Part shown: one piece after another, positions 10,124 to 20,897 of the stretch
Position numbering within the stretch: the first letter of the stretch is position 1
Layout: each line of letters begins with the position of its first letter
Assembly (NCBI GenBank): GCA_037349315.1
Contig: JBAIAC010000165.1
Coordinates: forward strand, 744,001-808,000
DNA: 64,000 nt
Reading direction: 5' to 3'
Source of the DNA: Chelydra serpentina
Lineage: Eukaryota; Chordata; Testudines; Chelydridae
Notes under the pieces: generated by a model
Seen by the model: the letters and a program-made list of their open reading frames with translations, nothing else
Database searches by the model: none
Told to the model about the DNA's origin: nothing
Position numbers and translations under genes: made by a program

Positions 10124-10346
10124 CAGGAGCGGCTATAACAATTTTGCCACCGCAAACAGTCTCCGCCGAATTGCCGCTGCGGTGGGCAAGAATGGGGCGG
10201 CAGTCTGAGTCCCGCGGCGGCAATTCGGCAGCGGAAGGCGGGGCGGACCTGCCATCGAATTGCTGCCGCGGGACTTGGACTGCCGCCCCATTCTCAATGC
10301 CGCCCCAACCACCAGCTTGGAAAGCTAGTGCCTGGAGCCGGCCCTG
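10124..10346. mobile_element. Non-autonomous hAT-like element (223 bp)
   Basis: Starts CAGGAGCGGCTATAACA and ends GGAGCCGGCCCTG. Flanked by a perfect 8-bp duplication TGTGTGGA (10116-10123 and 10347-10354). It is the same family as 42341-42560 (shared 'aacaattttgccgcc'-type start, GC-rich core and 'ccaccagcttggaaagct' near the end). Confidence 0.9.
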
Positions 10347-11684
10347 TGTGTGGAGAAGGCTCAGGCCCATATCCCGAGCTCCATTCCCCACCCCCAAACT
10401 GGAAATCAGGCCACAGTTTCCCAGTCTCTAGTTCCCTTAACTAGGAGATGGTGACCCACACTCCCCATGGGTATCAGCAACATAATGAACTCAGATTCCA
10501 AGACAATGGAACGCCCATATTGGCTGCACCATCAGCACTGGAGATAAATGTTATATCTCACGGACACTGTGGTGACGGGCATGGTATAGATGTAAACAGT
10601 TATCAGGAAGAATCCTAAGGTGTGTGCAGGTGCGCGCACACAAATTTTGGAACAGAAAGTGAAGAGGAACATGTGTGATGGTTGCTCTTTTGCGCAGTAT
10701 TCAGAACCTGTTGCTTTCTTCACTACATATTTCTCACCCTGTGGCTTTTGGAGAGGTTTGCAGCAGCCTCCCCCATCTCTTCTCTTGAAGAAGCCCAGGT
10801 GCTCAGAGCCCACACAGGTTGAGGGATGAGAGAGACGTGGAAGAGCACTACAAGGACACATCTAGCTCAACCCCTACTGGTGCAGGGCAGGATTGTTCAT
10901 GTGATGGGACTCTGTACTCTTCCCTGGGGACACAGACACGGGAACACCCTGCCCCAAATTGCTGACAATGTAAATAGACAAAACAGACTAAGGGTGAGAG
11001 AAAGGAAGGGTTCTCTCATTTTTACAGTTAGGGAAACGTCCTCCATCTGGATCCCTTTCACTGCCAGGCTGTATTTCTGGAAACGCTAACGTTTCTTTTG
11101 ATTAATTTCAACCCATTCCCAGAGTTTACATGTCTTGGACCTCCCCAAACAATTCTTCTTGCTTGGGTTTTCCCTCCTCTCTAAACTTGAACATGTTTTT
11201 CACACTCCTCTCACTGCATGGCCAGATGATACATATCAGAAACTCTTTTAATCTTCCCTGTCAGTTTTGTTGCTCTTCTGGGATTGAAGTGGCTAGACCC
11301 ACAGAGAAAGCAGAACATCACCTTTGTCCCAGGACATTATGCCCCAGCACATGTGGCCCAAATGTACTGGGTTTTTGGGCAGCTGCAAGCATATTCGTAT
11401 CTATGTATTTTTCTCTATCACCCCTACATCTCTTTCAGCTATTACTACTTTCCTAATATTCCTACTGAATGGGCATAATTTGGATTAGCAGCACTTTCCC
11501 AAATGAAATCTCCTTTTGTCATTTCCCTCCAAAAATTCTTTTCTCTGTAGGTCCTTTGGATTATCCTTCTGTCCGTCATGGCTGTGCTGAACACCTCACA
11601 ATTTACTATAATCAGTAAATTTAATCAACATAGTGTTTACATCCCATTCCAGATCACTAGTAAAGATATTAATTAAAAGTAGGG
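10347..11684. other. Mostly unassigned; possible old CR1 fragment at its end
   Basis: No gene recognised. About 11575-11680 ('tcagtaaatttaatcaacat', 'ccagatcactagtaaagata') resembles an antisense CR1 RT fragment, into which the solo LTR at 11685 then inserted. Confidence 0.35.
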
Positions 11685-12119
11685 TGTGACGGAGTAGGGA
11701 GTGAGATGGATCTGACCTGGGAGGCTGGCTGCATTGGGAAAGGCTGCATCGGGAATGCGAGACTTTACCTGAGGCTGTAACATGAGCCAGGACGGGGGTT
11801 GGGAGGTGACACCTTTGGCTGGGAGAATGGTAAAAGGCGAGAGGAGGGGCCCCGGGGGAGGGGAAGAGCCTGCTGGAGGTTTGGCTGGTTTTTTGTCAGT
11901 TTGGAGCTGGGTGGTGAAACGTAGGGAGCCCCAAAGCCGGGGTCTAAGCTCCCTGCCCCCCAGAAGGCCCCAGCTAAGGGGTCCTGGTCATACTTACAAG
12001 CTCTGTTTGGACTCTTTCCTGACAACCCTAATAAACCTTCTGTTCTACTGGCTGGCTGAGAGTCACATTGAATCCCGGGAAGAGGGGTGCAGGACCTGAC
12101 TCCCCCACACTCCGTGACA
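11685..12119 (+). mobile_element. Solo gypsy-type LTR
   Basis: Begins TGTGACGGAG, ends TCCGTGACA, and carries AATAAA at about 12030. Flanked by a perfect 5-bp duplication TAGGG (11680-11684 and 12120-12124). It matches the LTR at 1810-2195 but has an extra internal stretch of about 50 bp near its start (around 11728-11765). It arose by recombination between the two LTRs of a once complete element (inference). Confidence 0.92.
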
Positions 12120-12315
12120 TAGGGCTAATCTGGTACCTGCAGTTCCCCACTAAATACCTACCCACCTCACAGATCAACAGAATACAACAAGGCACATCAA
12201 ACTGCTTCATAATGTTGGACCACATCTTAATAAAGAGATGATGTTGTAGCCACCTCCCCTTCCATTCACCAGCACATGTGACAATTACAGCAACTGCTTA
12301 CATGAAAAAGCAATA

Positions 12316-13291
12316 CATTAGAACTTCAGAGTTATAAACTGATCGGTCAACCACACACCTCATTTGGAACCAGAAGTACGCAATTAGGCAGCAGCACGCG
12401 CGCACACACGCACACACACACCAAATACAATATAGTACTGTGTGAATGTAAAATACTAAAAAAATAAAGGGAAGTTTAAAAAAGATTAGACAAGGTAAGG
12501 AAACTTTCTGCGCTTGTTTCATTTAAATTAAGTTGGTTAAAAGCAGCACTTTTCTTCTGCACAGTAAAGTTTCAAAGCTGTATTAAATCAATGTTCAGTT
12601 GTAAACTTTTGAAAAAACAGCCATAATGTTTTGTTCAGAGTTATGAAAAATTCAGAGTTACGAACAACCAGGGCCAGCTCTAGGCACCAGCAAAACAAGC
12701 AGGTGCTTGGGGCCGCACATTTCTAGGGGCGGCATTCTGGCGCCGGCCATGCCACTCCTAGAAATGTGCCCCAGCTCACCTCCGCTCTGCCTCCGCCTGC
12801 TCCCTTGAGCGCGCCGCCGCCACTCGGCTTCTCCCCCTCCTGCCCAGGCTTGCCGCGCGTGAAACAGTTGTTTCGCGTGCGGCAAGCCTGGGAGGGAGGG
12901 GGGAGAAGCCAACAGGCGGTGCGCTGGGGGGAGGTGGTGGTGGTGGAGCGGACATGAGCTGGGGTGGCGAGTGGTTCAGTTCCTCTACCCCCCGTTACTT
13001 CCTGCGCCCCCCTCGCCCTAGCTCACCTCCGCTCCGCCTGCTCCCCTGAACGCGCTGCCGCTTCGCTTCTCCCCCTTCCCTCTCAGGCGAGGGGGGCCAC
13101 AGGAAGCAATGGGGTGAGGGAAATGCAGCATGTGTGGGGGAGGAGGCTGGGGATTTGGGGAAAGGGTTGGGAAGAGGCTGAGTTGAGGCGGGGCCGGGGA
13201 ATTTTTTTTTCCTTGGGGTGGAAAAAATCCTAGAGCCGGCCCTGCAAACAACCTCTATTCCCGAGGTGTTCATAAGTCTGAGGTTCTACTA
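12316..13291. mobile_element. Tigger/mariner-like non-autonomous element, split by a hAT
   Basis: Ends CATTAGAACTTCAGAGTTATA and CATAAGTCTGAGGTTCTACTA are imperfect inverted repeats bounded by TA dinucleotides (12314-12315 and 13292-13293). The left end resembles the element at 62770-62939 ('gaacctcagag', 'cggtcaaccaca'). The interior is interrupted at 12669-13244 by a hAT. No transposase frame remains. Confidence 0.65.
12669..13244. mobile_element. Non-autonomous hAT-like element (576 bp), nested
   Basis: Terminal inverted repeats CAGGGCCAGCTCTAGG and CCTAGAGCCGGCCCTG. Flanks CGAACAAC (12661-12668) and CAAACAAC (13245-13252) match 7/8. The core is GC-rich with an inverted 'cgcgtg..cacgcg' segment at about 12855-12885. 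Non-coding. Confidence 0.88.
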
Positions 13292-13310
13292 TATTAATAA
13301 AGTATGGTAC

Positions 13311-13500
13311 AAGCGACAAAGGGTCCTGTGGCACCTTATAGACTAACAGAGGTATTGAAGCATAAGCTTTCGTGGGTGAATACCCACTTCTTCGGATGCC
13401 ACCCACGAAAGCTTATGCTTCAATACCTCTGTTAGTCTATAAGGTGCCACAGGACCCTTTGTTGCTTCTACAGATCCAGACTAACCTGGCTACCCCTCTG
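13311..13500. mobile_element. Penelope-like insertion with perfect 63-bp inverted repeat
   Basis: Flanked by a perfect 12-bp duplication AAAGTATGGTAC (13299-13310 and 13501-13512). The arms 13316-13378 and 13400-13462 are exact reverse complements around a 21-nt loop. The minus strand across the left arm and loop has a hammerhead-like order: CCGAAGA (13389-13395), a 6-bp stem II, GAAA (13368-13371), then GC-TTAT-GC-TT. Penelope-like elements are known to carry such ribozymes with a tiny stem III; the class assignment rests on this and on the shared tail 'ctaacctggctacccctctg'. Confidence 0.7.
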
Positions 13501-13812
13501 AAAGTATGGTACCGTATTTTTAGCTTTTTTAGTGCACTTCAGCAATTGGTAGTACTCTGTGGAACACCAGTAAGTGAATTGCAGTGAATAGTTTAAAACT
13601 GCTACAATACATCTTTATCTTGTACATCATCTATTTTTGGGTCCACAAATACTTTACAGAGAGAAATAATAAACAACCAGAGAGGGCGAGGGAGTCACAG
13701 GTATTGGCAAGGAGAAAACATCTTCAGTCAATATGTGAAATCAATCAAGAGTCAATGGGCAGAGCTCTCCAGAAAGGCTCTCATAGTAACAGTGACGGAT
13801 AGGCCAGAGGTC
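13501..13812. other. No feature recognised
   Basis: Short stretch between a Penelope-like insertion and a CR1 copy. Nothing coding seen. Confidence 0.4.
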
Positions 13813-14472
13813 AATAAGAACATAAGAACAGCCATACTGGGTCAGAGCAAAGGTCCATCTAGCCCAGTATCCTGTCTTCCAACAGTGGCTAATGCCAGGT
13901 GCCAGAGGGAATGAACAGAACAGGTAATCATCAAGTGATCCACCCCCTGTCGCCCATTCCCAGCTTCTGGCAAACAGAGGCTTAGGACACCATCCCTGCC
14001 CATCCTGGCTAATAGCCACTGATGGACCTATCCTCCATGAAATTATCTAGTTCTTTTTTGAACCCTGTTATAGTCGTGGCCTTCACAACATCTTCTGGCA
14101 AGGAGTTCCACAGGTTGACTGTGCGTAGTGTGAAAAAATACCTCCTTTTGTTTGTTTTAAACCTGCTGCCTACTAATTTCATTTGGTGACCCCTAGTTTT
14201 TGTGTTATGAGGAGTAAATAACACTTCCTTATTTACTTTCTCCACACCAGTCATGATTTTATACACCTCAGTCATATCCCCCTGTAGTCCTCTCTTTTCC
14301 AAGCTGAAAAGTCCCAAACTTATTAATCTCTCCTCATACGGAAGCTGTTCCATACTCCTAATCATTTTTGTTGCCCTTTTCTGAACCTTTTCCAATTCCA
14401 ATATATCTTTTTGAGATGGGGCGACCACATCTGCACGCAGTATTCAAGATGTGGGCGTACCATGGATTTATA
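13813..14472 (-). mobile_element. CR1 LINE, left part of a split copy
   Basis: Antisense CR1. The 3' tail begins 'aagaacataagaacagccat' at the left and runs into coding remnants such as 'caggttgactgtgcgtagtg'. A frame at 14009-14428 (minus) encodes the CR1 C-terminal RT tail ([20 protein letters not shown], then [10 protein letters not shown]). The copy stops at 14472 where an opposite-strand CR1 begins, and resumes at 15819. Confidence 0.8.
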
Positions 14473-15723
14473 GTCCCTGGAAAAATCATGGAACAGGTCC
14501 TCAAGGAATCAATTCTGAACCACTTAAAGGAGGGGAAAGTGATCAGGAACAGTCAGCATGGATTCACCAAGGGCAAGTCATGCCTGACTAACCTAATTGC
14601 CTTCTATGATGAGATAACTGGCTCTGTGGATGAGGGGAAAGCAGTGGATGTGCTATTTCTTGACTTTAGCAAAGCTTTTGACACAGTCTCGCACAGTGTT
14701 CTTGCCAGCAAGTTAAAGAAGTATGGGCTGGATGAATGGACGGTAAGGTGGATAGAAAACTGGCTGGATGGTCGTGCTCAACGGGTAGTGATCAATGGCT
14801 CCATGTCTAGTTGGCAGCCAGTATCAAGTGGAGTGCCCCAAGGGTCGGTGCTGGGGCCGGTTTTGTTCAATATCTTCATCAACGACCTGGAGGATGGTGT
14901 GGACTGCACCCTTAGCAAGTTTGCAGATGACACTAAACTGGGAGGAGTGGTTGATACGCTGGAGGGTAGGGATAGGATACAGAGGGACCTAGATAAATTA
15001 GAGGATTGGGCCAAAAGAAATCTGATGAGGTTCAACAAGGACAAGTGCAGAGTCCTGCACTTAGGACGGAAGAATCCCATGCACTGCTACAGACTAGGGA
15101 CCGAATGGCTGGGCAGCAATTCTGCAGAAAAGGACCTAGGGGTTACAGTGGACGAAAAGCTGAATATGAGTCAACAGTGTGCCCTTGTTGCCAAGAAGGC
15201 TAACGGCATTTTGGGCTGTATAAGTAGGGGCATTTCCAGCAGATCGAGGGATGTGATTATTCCCCTCTATTCGGCACTGGTGAGGCCTCATTTGGAGTAC
15301 TGTGTCCAGTTTTGGGCCCCACACTACAAAAAGGATGTGGATAAATTGGAAAGAGTCCAACGGAGGGCAAGAAAAATGATTAGGGGGCTGGAGCACATGA
15401 CTTATGAGGAGAGGCTGAGGGAACTGGGATTGTTTAGCCTGCAGAAGAGAAGAGTGAGGGGGGATTTGATAGCTGCTTTCAACTACCTAAAAGGGGGTTC
15501 CAAAGAGGATGGATCTAGACTGTTCTCAGTGGTAGAAGATGACAGAACAAGGAGTAATGGTCTCAAGTTGCAGAGGGGGAGGTTTAGGTTGGATATTAGG
15601 AAAAACTTTTTCACTAGTAGGGTGGTGAAGCACTGGAATGGGTTACCTAGGGAGGTGGTGGAATCTCCTTCCTTAGAGGTTTTTAAGGTCAGGCTTGACA
15701 AAGCCCTGGCTGGGATGATCTAG
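14473..15723 (+). CDS. CR1 ORF2 fragment: reverse transcriptase domain, open
   Basis: Reverse transcriptase of a non-LTR retrotransposon, which copies the element RNA at a nicked target. The frame is open from the truncation point to a stop at 15721-15723, about 416 codons of CR1 origin; the ATG at 14368 lies in older CR1 antisense sequence and is not a real start. Visible motifs: [13 protein letters not shown] (~residue 50), [20 protein letters not shown] (~115), FADDTKLGG (~150) with the catalytic ADD, then the CR1 C-terminal tail ([45 protein letters not shown]). The endonuclease and N-terminus are missing, so it cannot move by itself. The open frame over 1.2 kb suggests a recent insertion. 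Confidence 0.85.
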   Translation, partial: VPGKIMEQVLKESILNHLKEGKVIRNSQHGFTKGKSCLTNLIAFYDEITGSVDEGKAVDVLFLDFSKAFDTVSHSVLASKLKKYGLDEWTVRWIENWLDGRAQRVVINGSMSSWQPVSSGVPQGSVLGPVLFNIFINDLEDGVDCTLSKFADDTKLGGVVDTLEGRDRIQRDLDKLEDWAKRNLMRFNKDKCRVLHLGRKNPMHCYRLGTEWLGSNSAEKDLGVTVDEKLNMSQQCALVAKKANGILGCISRGISSRSRDVIIPLYSALVRPHLEYCVQFWAPHYKKDVDKLERVQRRARKMIRGLEHMTYEERLRELGLFSLQKRRVRGDLIAAFNYLKGGSKEDGSRLFSVVEDDRTRSNGLKLQRGRFRLDIRKNFFTSRVVKHWNGLPREVVESPSLEVFKVRLDKALAGMI

Positions 15724-15818
15724 TTGGGGTTGGTCCTGCTTTGAGCAGGGGGTTGGACTAGATGACCTCCTGAAGTCCCTTCCAACCCTGAGATTCTATG
15801 ATTCTATGATTCTATGAT
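14473..15818 (+). mobile_element. Young CR1 LINE, 5' truncated, inserted into an older CR1
   Basis: 1346-bp 3' part of a CR1 of the family also found at 21405, 48423 and 54891. It ends in three to four copies of 'attctatg', the typical CR1 terminal microsatellite. The host CR1 on either side would join at 'ggatttata' and 'atagaggc'. Confidence 0.9.
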
Positions 15819-16125
15819 ATAGAGGCAATATGATATTTTCTGTCTTATTATCTATCCCTTTCTTAATGATTCCCAATCTTCTGTTCGCTTTTCTGACTGC
15901 TGCTGCACATTGAGTGGATGTTTTCAGAGAACTATCCACAATGACTCTAAGATCTTTCTTGAGCGGTAACAGCTAATTTTATATGTATAGTTGGGATTGT
16001 TTCCCAATGTGCATTACTTTGCATTTATCAACATTGAATTTCATCTGCCATTTTGTTGCCCAGTCACCCAGTTTTATGAGATCCTTTTGTAGCTCTTTGC
16101 AGTCTGCTTGGGACTTAACGCTAAA
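15819..16125 (-). mobile_element. CR1 LINE, right part of the split copy
   Basis: Continues the antisense CR1 of 13813-14472: 'ttcgcttttctgactgctgc', 'tgtgcattactttgcattta' and 'tctgccattttgttgcccag' are the next conserved CR1 blocks in order. Right limit approximate. Confidence 0.75.
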
Positions 16126-18967
16126 TGACAATGCTAGATGAGCAGAGAAAGGCAGCAAAGATGGTCTCTGAAATGTGTGGGAACAAGACTATGGAGGGTT
16201 CTAAAATGAGGGCAATTTTGAACTGGATCCAGAAATGAATGAAGAGTCACTGGTGTTTGAACATGGGGATATTATTATGTGCATGGTACTTTGCAAAGCT
16301 TTAATGATGATGATGATTGTTAAGTATTTGTATTGTGGTGGTGCCTAGAGGTCCCAGTCAGGATCAGAGCCCTTGATGTTAGGCAGTGTATAAACATGTG
16401 GTCAGAAACAGACCCTAACCCAAAGAGGTTAAGAGTCTAAAAAACAAGACAAATGGTGGGAAAACAGGATACAACACACAAGCAGAGAGATGACATATTT
16501 TGACCCTAGAGCAGGAAAGCATTAAGCATGTGCTAAAGTCCCACTCAAGTCAATGCTTTCCTAAACTCAGGCTAGGTGGTAGTGCTTTGTCCAATGAGAA
16601 AATGGGCAGTAGCACTGTACACAGTGAGTCTAGAGCGGTGGCATGTGGGAATGTCACAGAGAAAAGAGAAGCAAGAAGAGATTACGTTACGTAGCAGCTC
16701 TGTGTTCTTGGGGAACCAGGGTGCAGTACCCAAGCCTGTCTGACTCACGAAAGACCTTCCCCCCGCCCCCAGCCTCTGCTTGAATCAAATCTGCATCAGA
16801 AGAAAGATTTACAAAAAGCAATGAAAAGGCAGTGGAAGACACACCTAAACCCCTGGGATAAGGATGACAGTATTAAGGAAACTCCCCTAGTCTCATTTGC
16901 ATTGAAGATGGGACAAGGAGGCATCTCCATTAGCACACAGAATGGAGAACAGAGATTCCAAGGCAAGAACAGCAGGGAACCTGGGACCAGAAAAGCACTG
17001 CATGATGGGAGATCTTTGCTCCAGATGTTAGTGAACCCATGCCTGCACACACCCAGCTCAGGAGTATCAGACCAATTCTAGTAATAAATCCTTTATTGGT
17101 ATCCAAAATAGTGAAGCTCCCTAATTGCATTGTGAGCTCCCTCCAAGGAACACCACCCATAGCCAGGAATGATCAGTTCCTATTGTCTAGCCTGAACAAA
17201 ACAACTTTGGTATATTCCCTTGTTTACACATAAACAAATCTAGTGTTCTCCCTTGAACCATTGTTTCTCTACAAAAACTCCTACCTATGCTCAAGTCAGT
17301 GTTCTGATGCCTGGATCCAAAATCTGCATCAGTTCCATTGGGACTTCATCTTCTCCTGACTGATCATGCTGCGGGCTCTGCCTGACTCCAGCACTCCAGA
17401 CCTTCAGCATCCAACACCACCTGGGACCCCCGATCAATTCAAGCTTCATGGAATAGTGAGAATCCATCTCTCTCTCAGCTCATGCTGTTTGACTAGTCTG
17501 TCTCACTTTTTTGTTACAGACCATTTTAAAAAGCAATTTAATGACTCAGCCATTTGAGAACAACTGTTTTAATCTCCCTTTTATTAATGAGCCAGCCTTT
17601 TTGCTTCATTCCCCACCCTTCTGGTGCTTGTTAAAACCCTCTCACACCCTTCCTCCATGTGGCAGCATTAGCTGTGTCGCTGGTAACCTTCATCTTTTCC
17701 ATGAGACTCTGCCTTGTCTGGTTGCCTCCTACTCCTCCAGTCCCATGATAGGTCTTTACTGACCTTGAGGGGATCATGCTGGCCATTGCTAGCTCCTTAT
17801 ATTATTCCTTTTCAGTGGAATTGTATCTGTGATGTGCTGCCAATATCTTAACAAGGGGATCCCACAAAAATATCCATCCCTCTTAATCCCGAGATAAACT
17901 CCATGCGCCTGGTTACAGTAGGCAAATGAAATAATTCATTGTTTTTGCATTTAAGCAATGACACTTTCTTATCAGCAGAACCAACTGTGCAACATTTCTT
18001 GATAAAGATGTACTTTGCTGGGAATATGACATGTTGCTCCTGAGTGTTTTGATGGTACAACCCAGGATCCACCTTGTTTCATCTGAAGTGTAAGGTGGGG
18101 TGAGAAGCTTGTACAATGACCAAGAAGTGTCCCTCCCCTAGGGATTTTAAAAAAATATATAGGTACCTGTCACCTGATTAAATCTGGTGCATTACTGTGC
18201 ACTTCAACTATATGTTTATGATCCTCACATATAAGCTCTCTCTTGCAGGAAGGATTTAGCTGTATCAGTGGAGGGGATGATTATTAGCAGGGAAATCACC
18301 CCAAGCTTCCCTCCAGTTTGCATATTTCAGGTGGCATTTTTTGGTAAGGCTCCCTAGGAACCCTCTCGTTGCTGAGTCTGTTCAGATGCCCCAAGACTCA
18401 TTCCCACTCATGGATGTTAATACTTCCTCATACTGCCCCCTCCTCACTAGCTTTTCTTATCTCCAAGCCTCTCATCCTGCTGCATTCTGGGAACCCACAA
18501 TGCCTCAGTATGCAGAATGTCATCCACATCTAAAATGAAGCCAATAAACTAACCATGGCAGAAGGAAAGAGAAGCATGAGGGCCCACTTCCCTCAGTTAC
18601 CAGCCTCTGACTTGAAACCAGCTATCCTCTGCCTCGTCATTTCTTCCAACTTTGCATGCTTGGATTCTGGGTGCCACCTTGCAACTTCTCCACATGGTCT
18701 GGATTCCTGCGGTTTGATTTACAGCCTGATGTGCAAGGCACTCTTTCACCTATATCTACAAGGTTATATAAACGTGCATAGCACTTGGGTCACCCATGTC
18801 CATTCTATTGGCAAATGCCTTGTTATTCTGTGTTCGGTATTGAAATGTGTCAGCTGGAGAGAACCAGAGGTGCTCCCCGAAGCCCACATCGCACTGGGTT
18901 CACCCTCCCCCATGCATCACAGTGGGGACAAGGCACCTCAGTCTATGCCTTTCATCAGGCATATACA
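16126..18967. other. Low-repeat stretch; an ancient repeat at ~16285-16480
   Basis: 16285-16480 ('gtattgtggtggtgcctaga', 'gtgtataaacatgtgg', 'aagaggttaagagtctaa') looks like an old interspersed repeat that I recognise by pattern but cannot name with confidence. The remaining ~2.5 kb (16.5-18.97 kb) has no recognised element, no motif-bearing frame and no RNA gene. It is one of the better places in this window for unique regulatory sequence, but nothing shows that directly. Confidence 0.4.
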
Positions 18968-19080
18968 TAGAGCCCTGCAAATCTGCAGATATCCGCTTTA
19001 CATCTGTGGACAACCGCGGATCATGTTTGCAGATCATGGATCAGATGCGAATACAAATTTTGTATCCATGCAGGGCTCTA
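18968..19080. mobile_element. hAT-like MITE (113 bp)
   Basis: Inverted ends TAGAGCCCTGCA...TGCAGGGCTCTA, 12/12. Flanks CATATACA (18960-18967) and CGTATACA (19081-19088) match 7/8. Confidence 0.85.
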
Positions 19081-19090
19081 CGTATACATC

Positions 19091-19642
19091 CAGTGGTGAG
19101 CTGGAGCCGGTTCTCACCGGTTCACTGGAACCGGTTGTTAAATTTAGAAGCCATTTTAGAACCGGTTGTTCTGCGTGGGACAACCAGTTCTAAAAGGGCT
19201 TCTAAATTTAACCGGCCCCAGGCAAGCCTGGGCAGGAGGGGGGAAAAGCGGAGCGGCAGCACCTCGGGGGAGGAGACGGGGCTGCCCAGTTCGCCTCCGC
19301 CCCCTCCCTCTCCCCCGAGGCGCCTCCCTCTGCTTCCCCCCCTCCCTCCCAGGCTTGGTGCGGGGCAAGCCTGGGAGTGAGGAAAAGTGGAGCAGCGGCA
19401 CCTCGGGAGGCGGAGCAGAGGTGAGCTGGGCGGGGGGCCAGCAGGGAGCTGCTGGTGGGTGCTCTGCTTCTCCCCCCTCCCTCCCAGGCTTGCAAGCCTG
19501 GGGGGGTGGGTGGAGGGGAAATGCAGCACGCCCGGGGGAGGAGGTGGGGATTTGGGGAAGGGGTGGAATGGGGGCGGGGCTGGGGGTGGAGTTGGGGGGC
19601 GAGGAGGGAACCCCTTGTTAAAATTTTGGCAGCTCATCACTG
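19091..19642. mobile_element. Non-autonomous hAT-like element (552 bp)
   Basis: Begins CAGTGGTGAGCTGG and ends GGCAGCTCATCACTG. Perfect 8-bp duplication TATACATC (19083-19090 and 19643-19650). An internal inverted motif 'aaccggttgtt' occurs near the left end. The core shares 'gcaagcctggg' and GC-rich blocks with 12669-13244. Long apparent frames on both strands come from GC richness. Confidence 0.9.
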
Positions 19643-19796
19643 TATACATCCCCTTGCCTCATACTAAGCTCATGCCAGCCCTCCCTTCACAACAGGTGGA
19701 CTCACTTTCCTCATGCTATCTGACCATGCTGGCTGCCCCCACCACATCAGTCAGCACTCAAACCTAGCCCTGATCTTAGATCCACTCACTGCACTG

Positions 19797-19842
19797 AAAA
19801 AACAACAAGGAGTCCGTGTGGCACCTTAGAGACTAACAAATT
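19797..19842 (-). mobile_element. Penelope-like terminal fragment (46 bp)
   Basis: 'aacaaggagtccgtgtggca' and 'ccttagagactaacaaatt' match the left arm of the insertion at 31464-31723, cut off before the hammerhead-like part. Too short to define boundaries or a duplication. Confidence 0.55.
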
Positions 19843-20229
19843 GCTGACACCACATGTTGCAGACATGGGTGCCCCATAATCTGCCCTCCCCAATTGTGTC
19901 CCAGACAGATTAGGTGAGTGGAAACCAGGTGGCAATAGGCTGTTTCTTCCTCCAGGTCTGATGTCATCCCCAGATTTGAATATGGGGGAATTTACACCAA
20001 AGAAACAGATGACAAGGAGTAACTCTGAGCAGGCAAGACAAAGTAGCATGGTATTGGGCACAACATAAATGTCTGACAGCCAGCCACATGGAGCCCAGCT
20101 ACCATCGTGCTCAGACACCACTGAGGTGGGCCCAGTATCAGAACCTGAAGAGAGCCACACAAGGGAAAAAGAGGGCTTAGGATTCTATTGGGTTTGGTTT
20201 TTAGTTACGTGGTAAAAAAGCCTCTAGAA

Positions 20230-20548
20230 CAGGGGTTCTCAAACTTCATTGCACGATGACCTCCTTCTGCCAAAAATTACTACACAACCCGAAGAGGGGG
20301 GAACCAAAGCTTGGGCCCACCCGAGCCCCGCTGGCTCGAGGGAGGGGGGAGGCAAAGCCAAAGCCACCCCAGGGCGGGGAAACCAAAGTCCAAGGGCTTC
20401 AACCCCAGGTCGGGGGCCTGTAACCTGAGCACTGCCACCCAGGGCTGAAGCCCTCGGTTTCTGGCCCCACGTGGTGGGGCTTGGGATTCACCTTCAGCCC
20501 CATTGCCAGCAAGTCTAACACAGCCCTGGTGACCCCATTAAACCACTG
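20230..20548. mobile_element. Non-autonomous hAT-like element (319 bp)
   Basis: Starts CAGGGGTTCTCAAACTT, ends TTAAACCACTG. Perfect 8-bp duplication CTCTAGAA (20222-20229 and 20549-20556). GC-rich non-coding core. Confidence 0.88.
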
Positions 20549-20672
20549 CTCTAGAATCATTCAGCAAGACTTCGATTGGACTGAAAGTGGCAGGGAAGCA
20601 TGACTGCGTAGAGGCTGACAGATGCTTCACCCCCTAGGGCAGACCCCCCCGGGGAGAGTCACTGCTTTAGAT

Positions 20673-20889
20673 TGGTGGTTCTCAGACTTTTGTGCTGGTG
20701 ACCCCTTTCACATAGCAAGCCTCTGAGTGCGACCCCCCTTAAATATATAAAAAAGTGTTTTTAATTTATAACACCATTATAAATGCTGGAGGCAAAGCTG
20801 GGTTTGAGGTGGAGGCTGACAGCTTGCGACCCCCCAGGTAATAACCTTGCAAACCCAAGGGGTCCTGACCGCCAGTTTGAGAACCCCTG
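20673..20889. mobile_element. hAT-like element, copy 1 of a family
   Basis: Left part 'gtggttctcagactt', right end AGTTTGAGAACCCCTG. Flanks CTTTAGAT (20665-20672) and CTTTAGAC (20890-20897) match 7/8. Its interior is closely similar to 46729-46934 ('tttcacatagcaagcctctg', 'aacaccattataaatgctgg'). Confidence 0.88.
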
Positions 20890-20897
20890 CTTTAGAC

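Noticed and set aside
18555..19193. 212-residue plus-strand frame
   Set aside because: Its 3' part crosses the hAT MITE at 18968-19080 and enters the next hAT; no domain or codon signature.
19122..19649. 175-residue minus-strand frame and overlapping plus-strand frames
   Set aside because: Pro/Gly/Ser-rich by GC content; coincides exactly with a non-coding hAT element.
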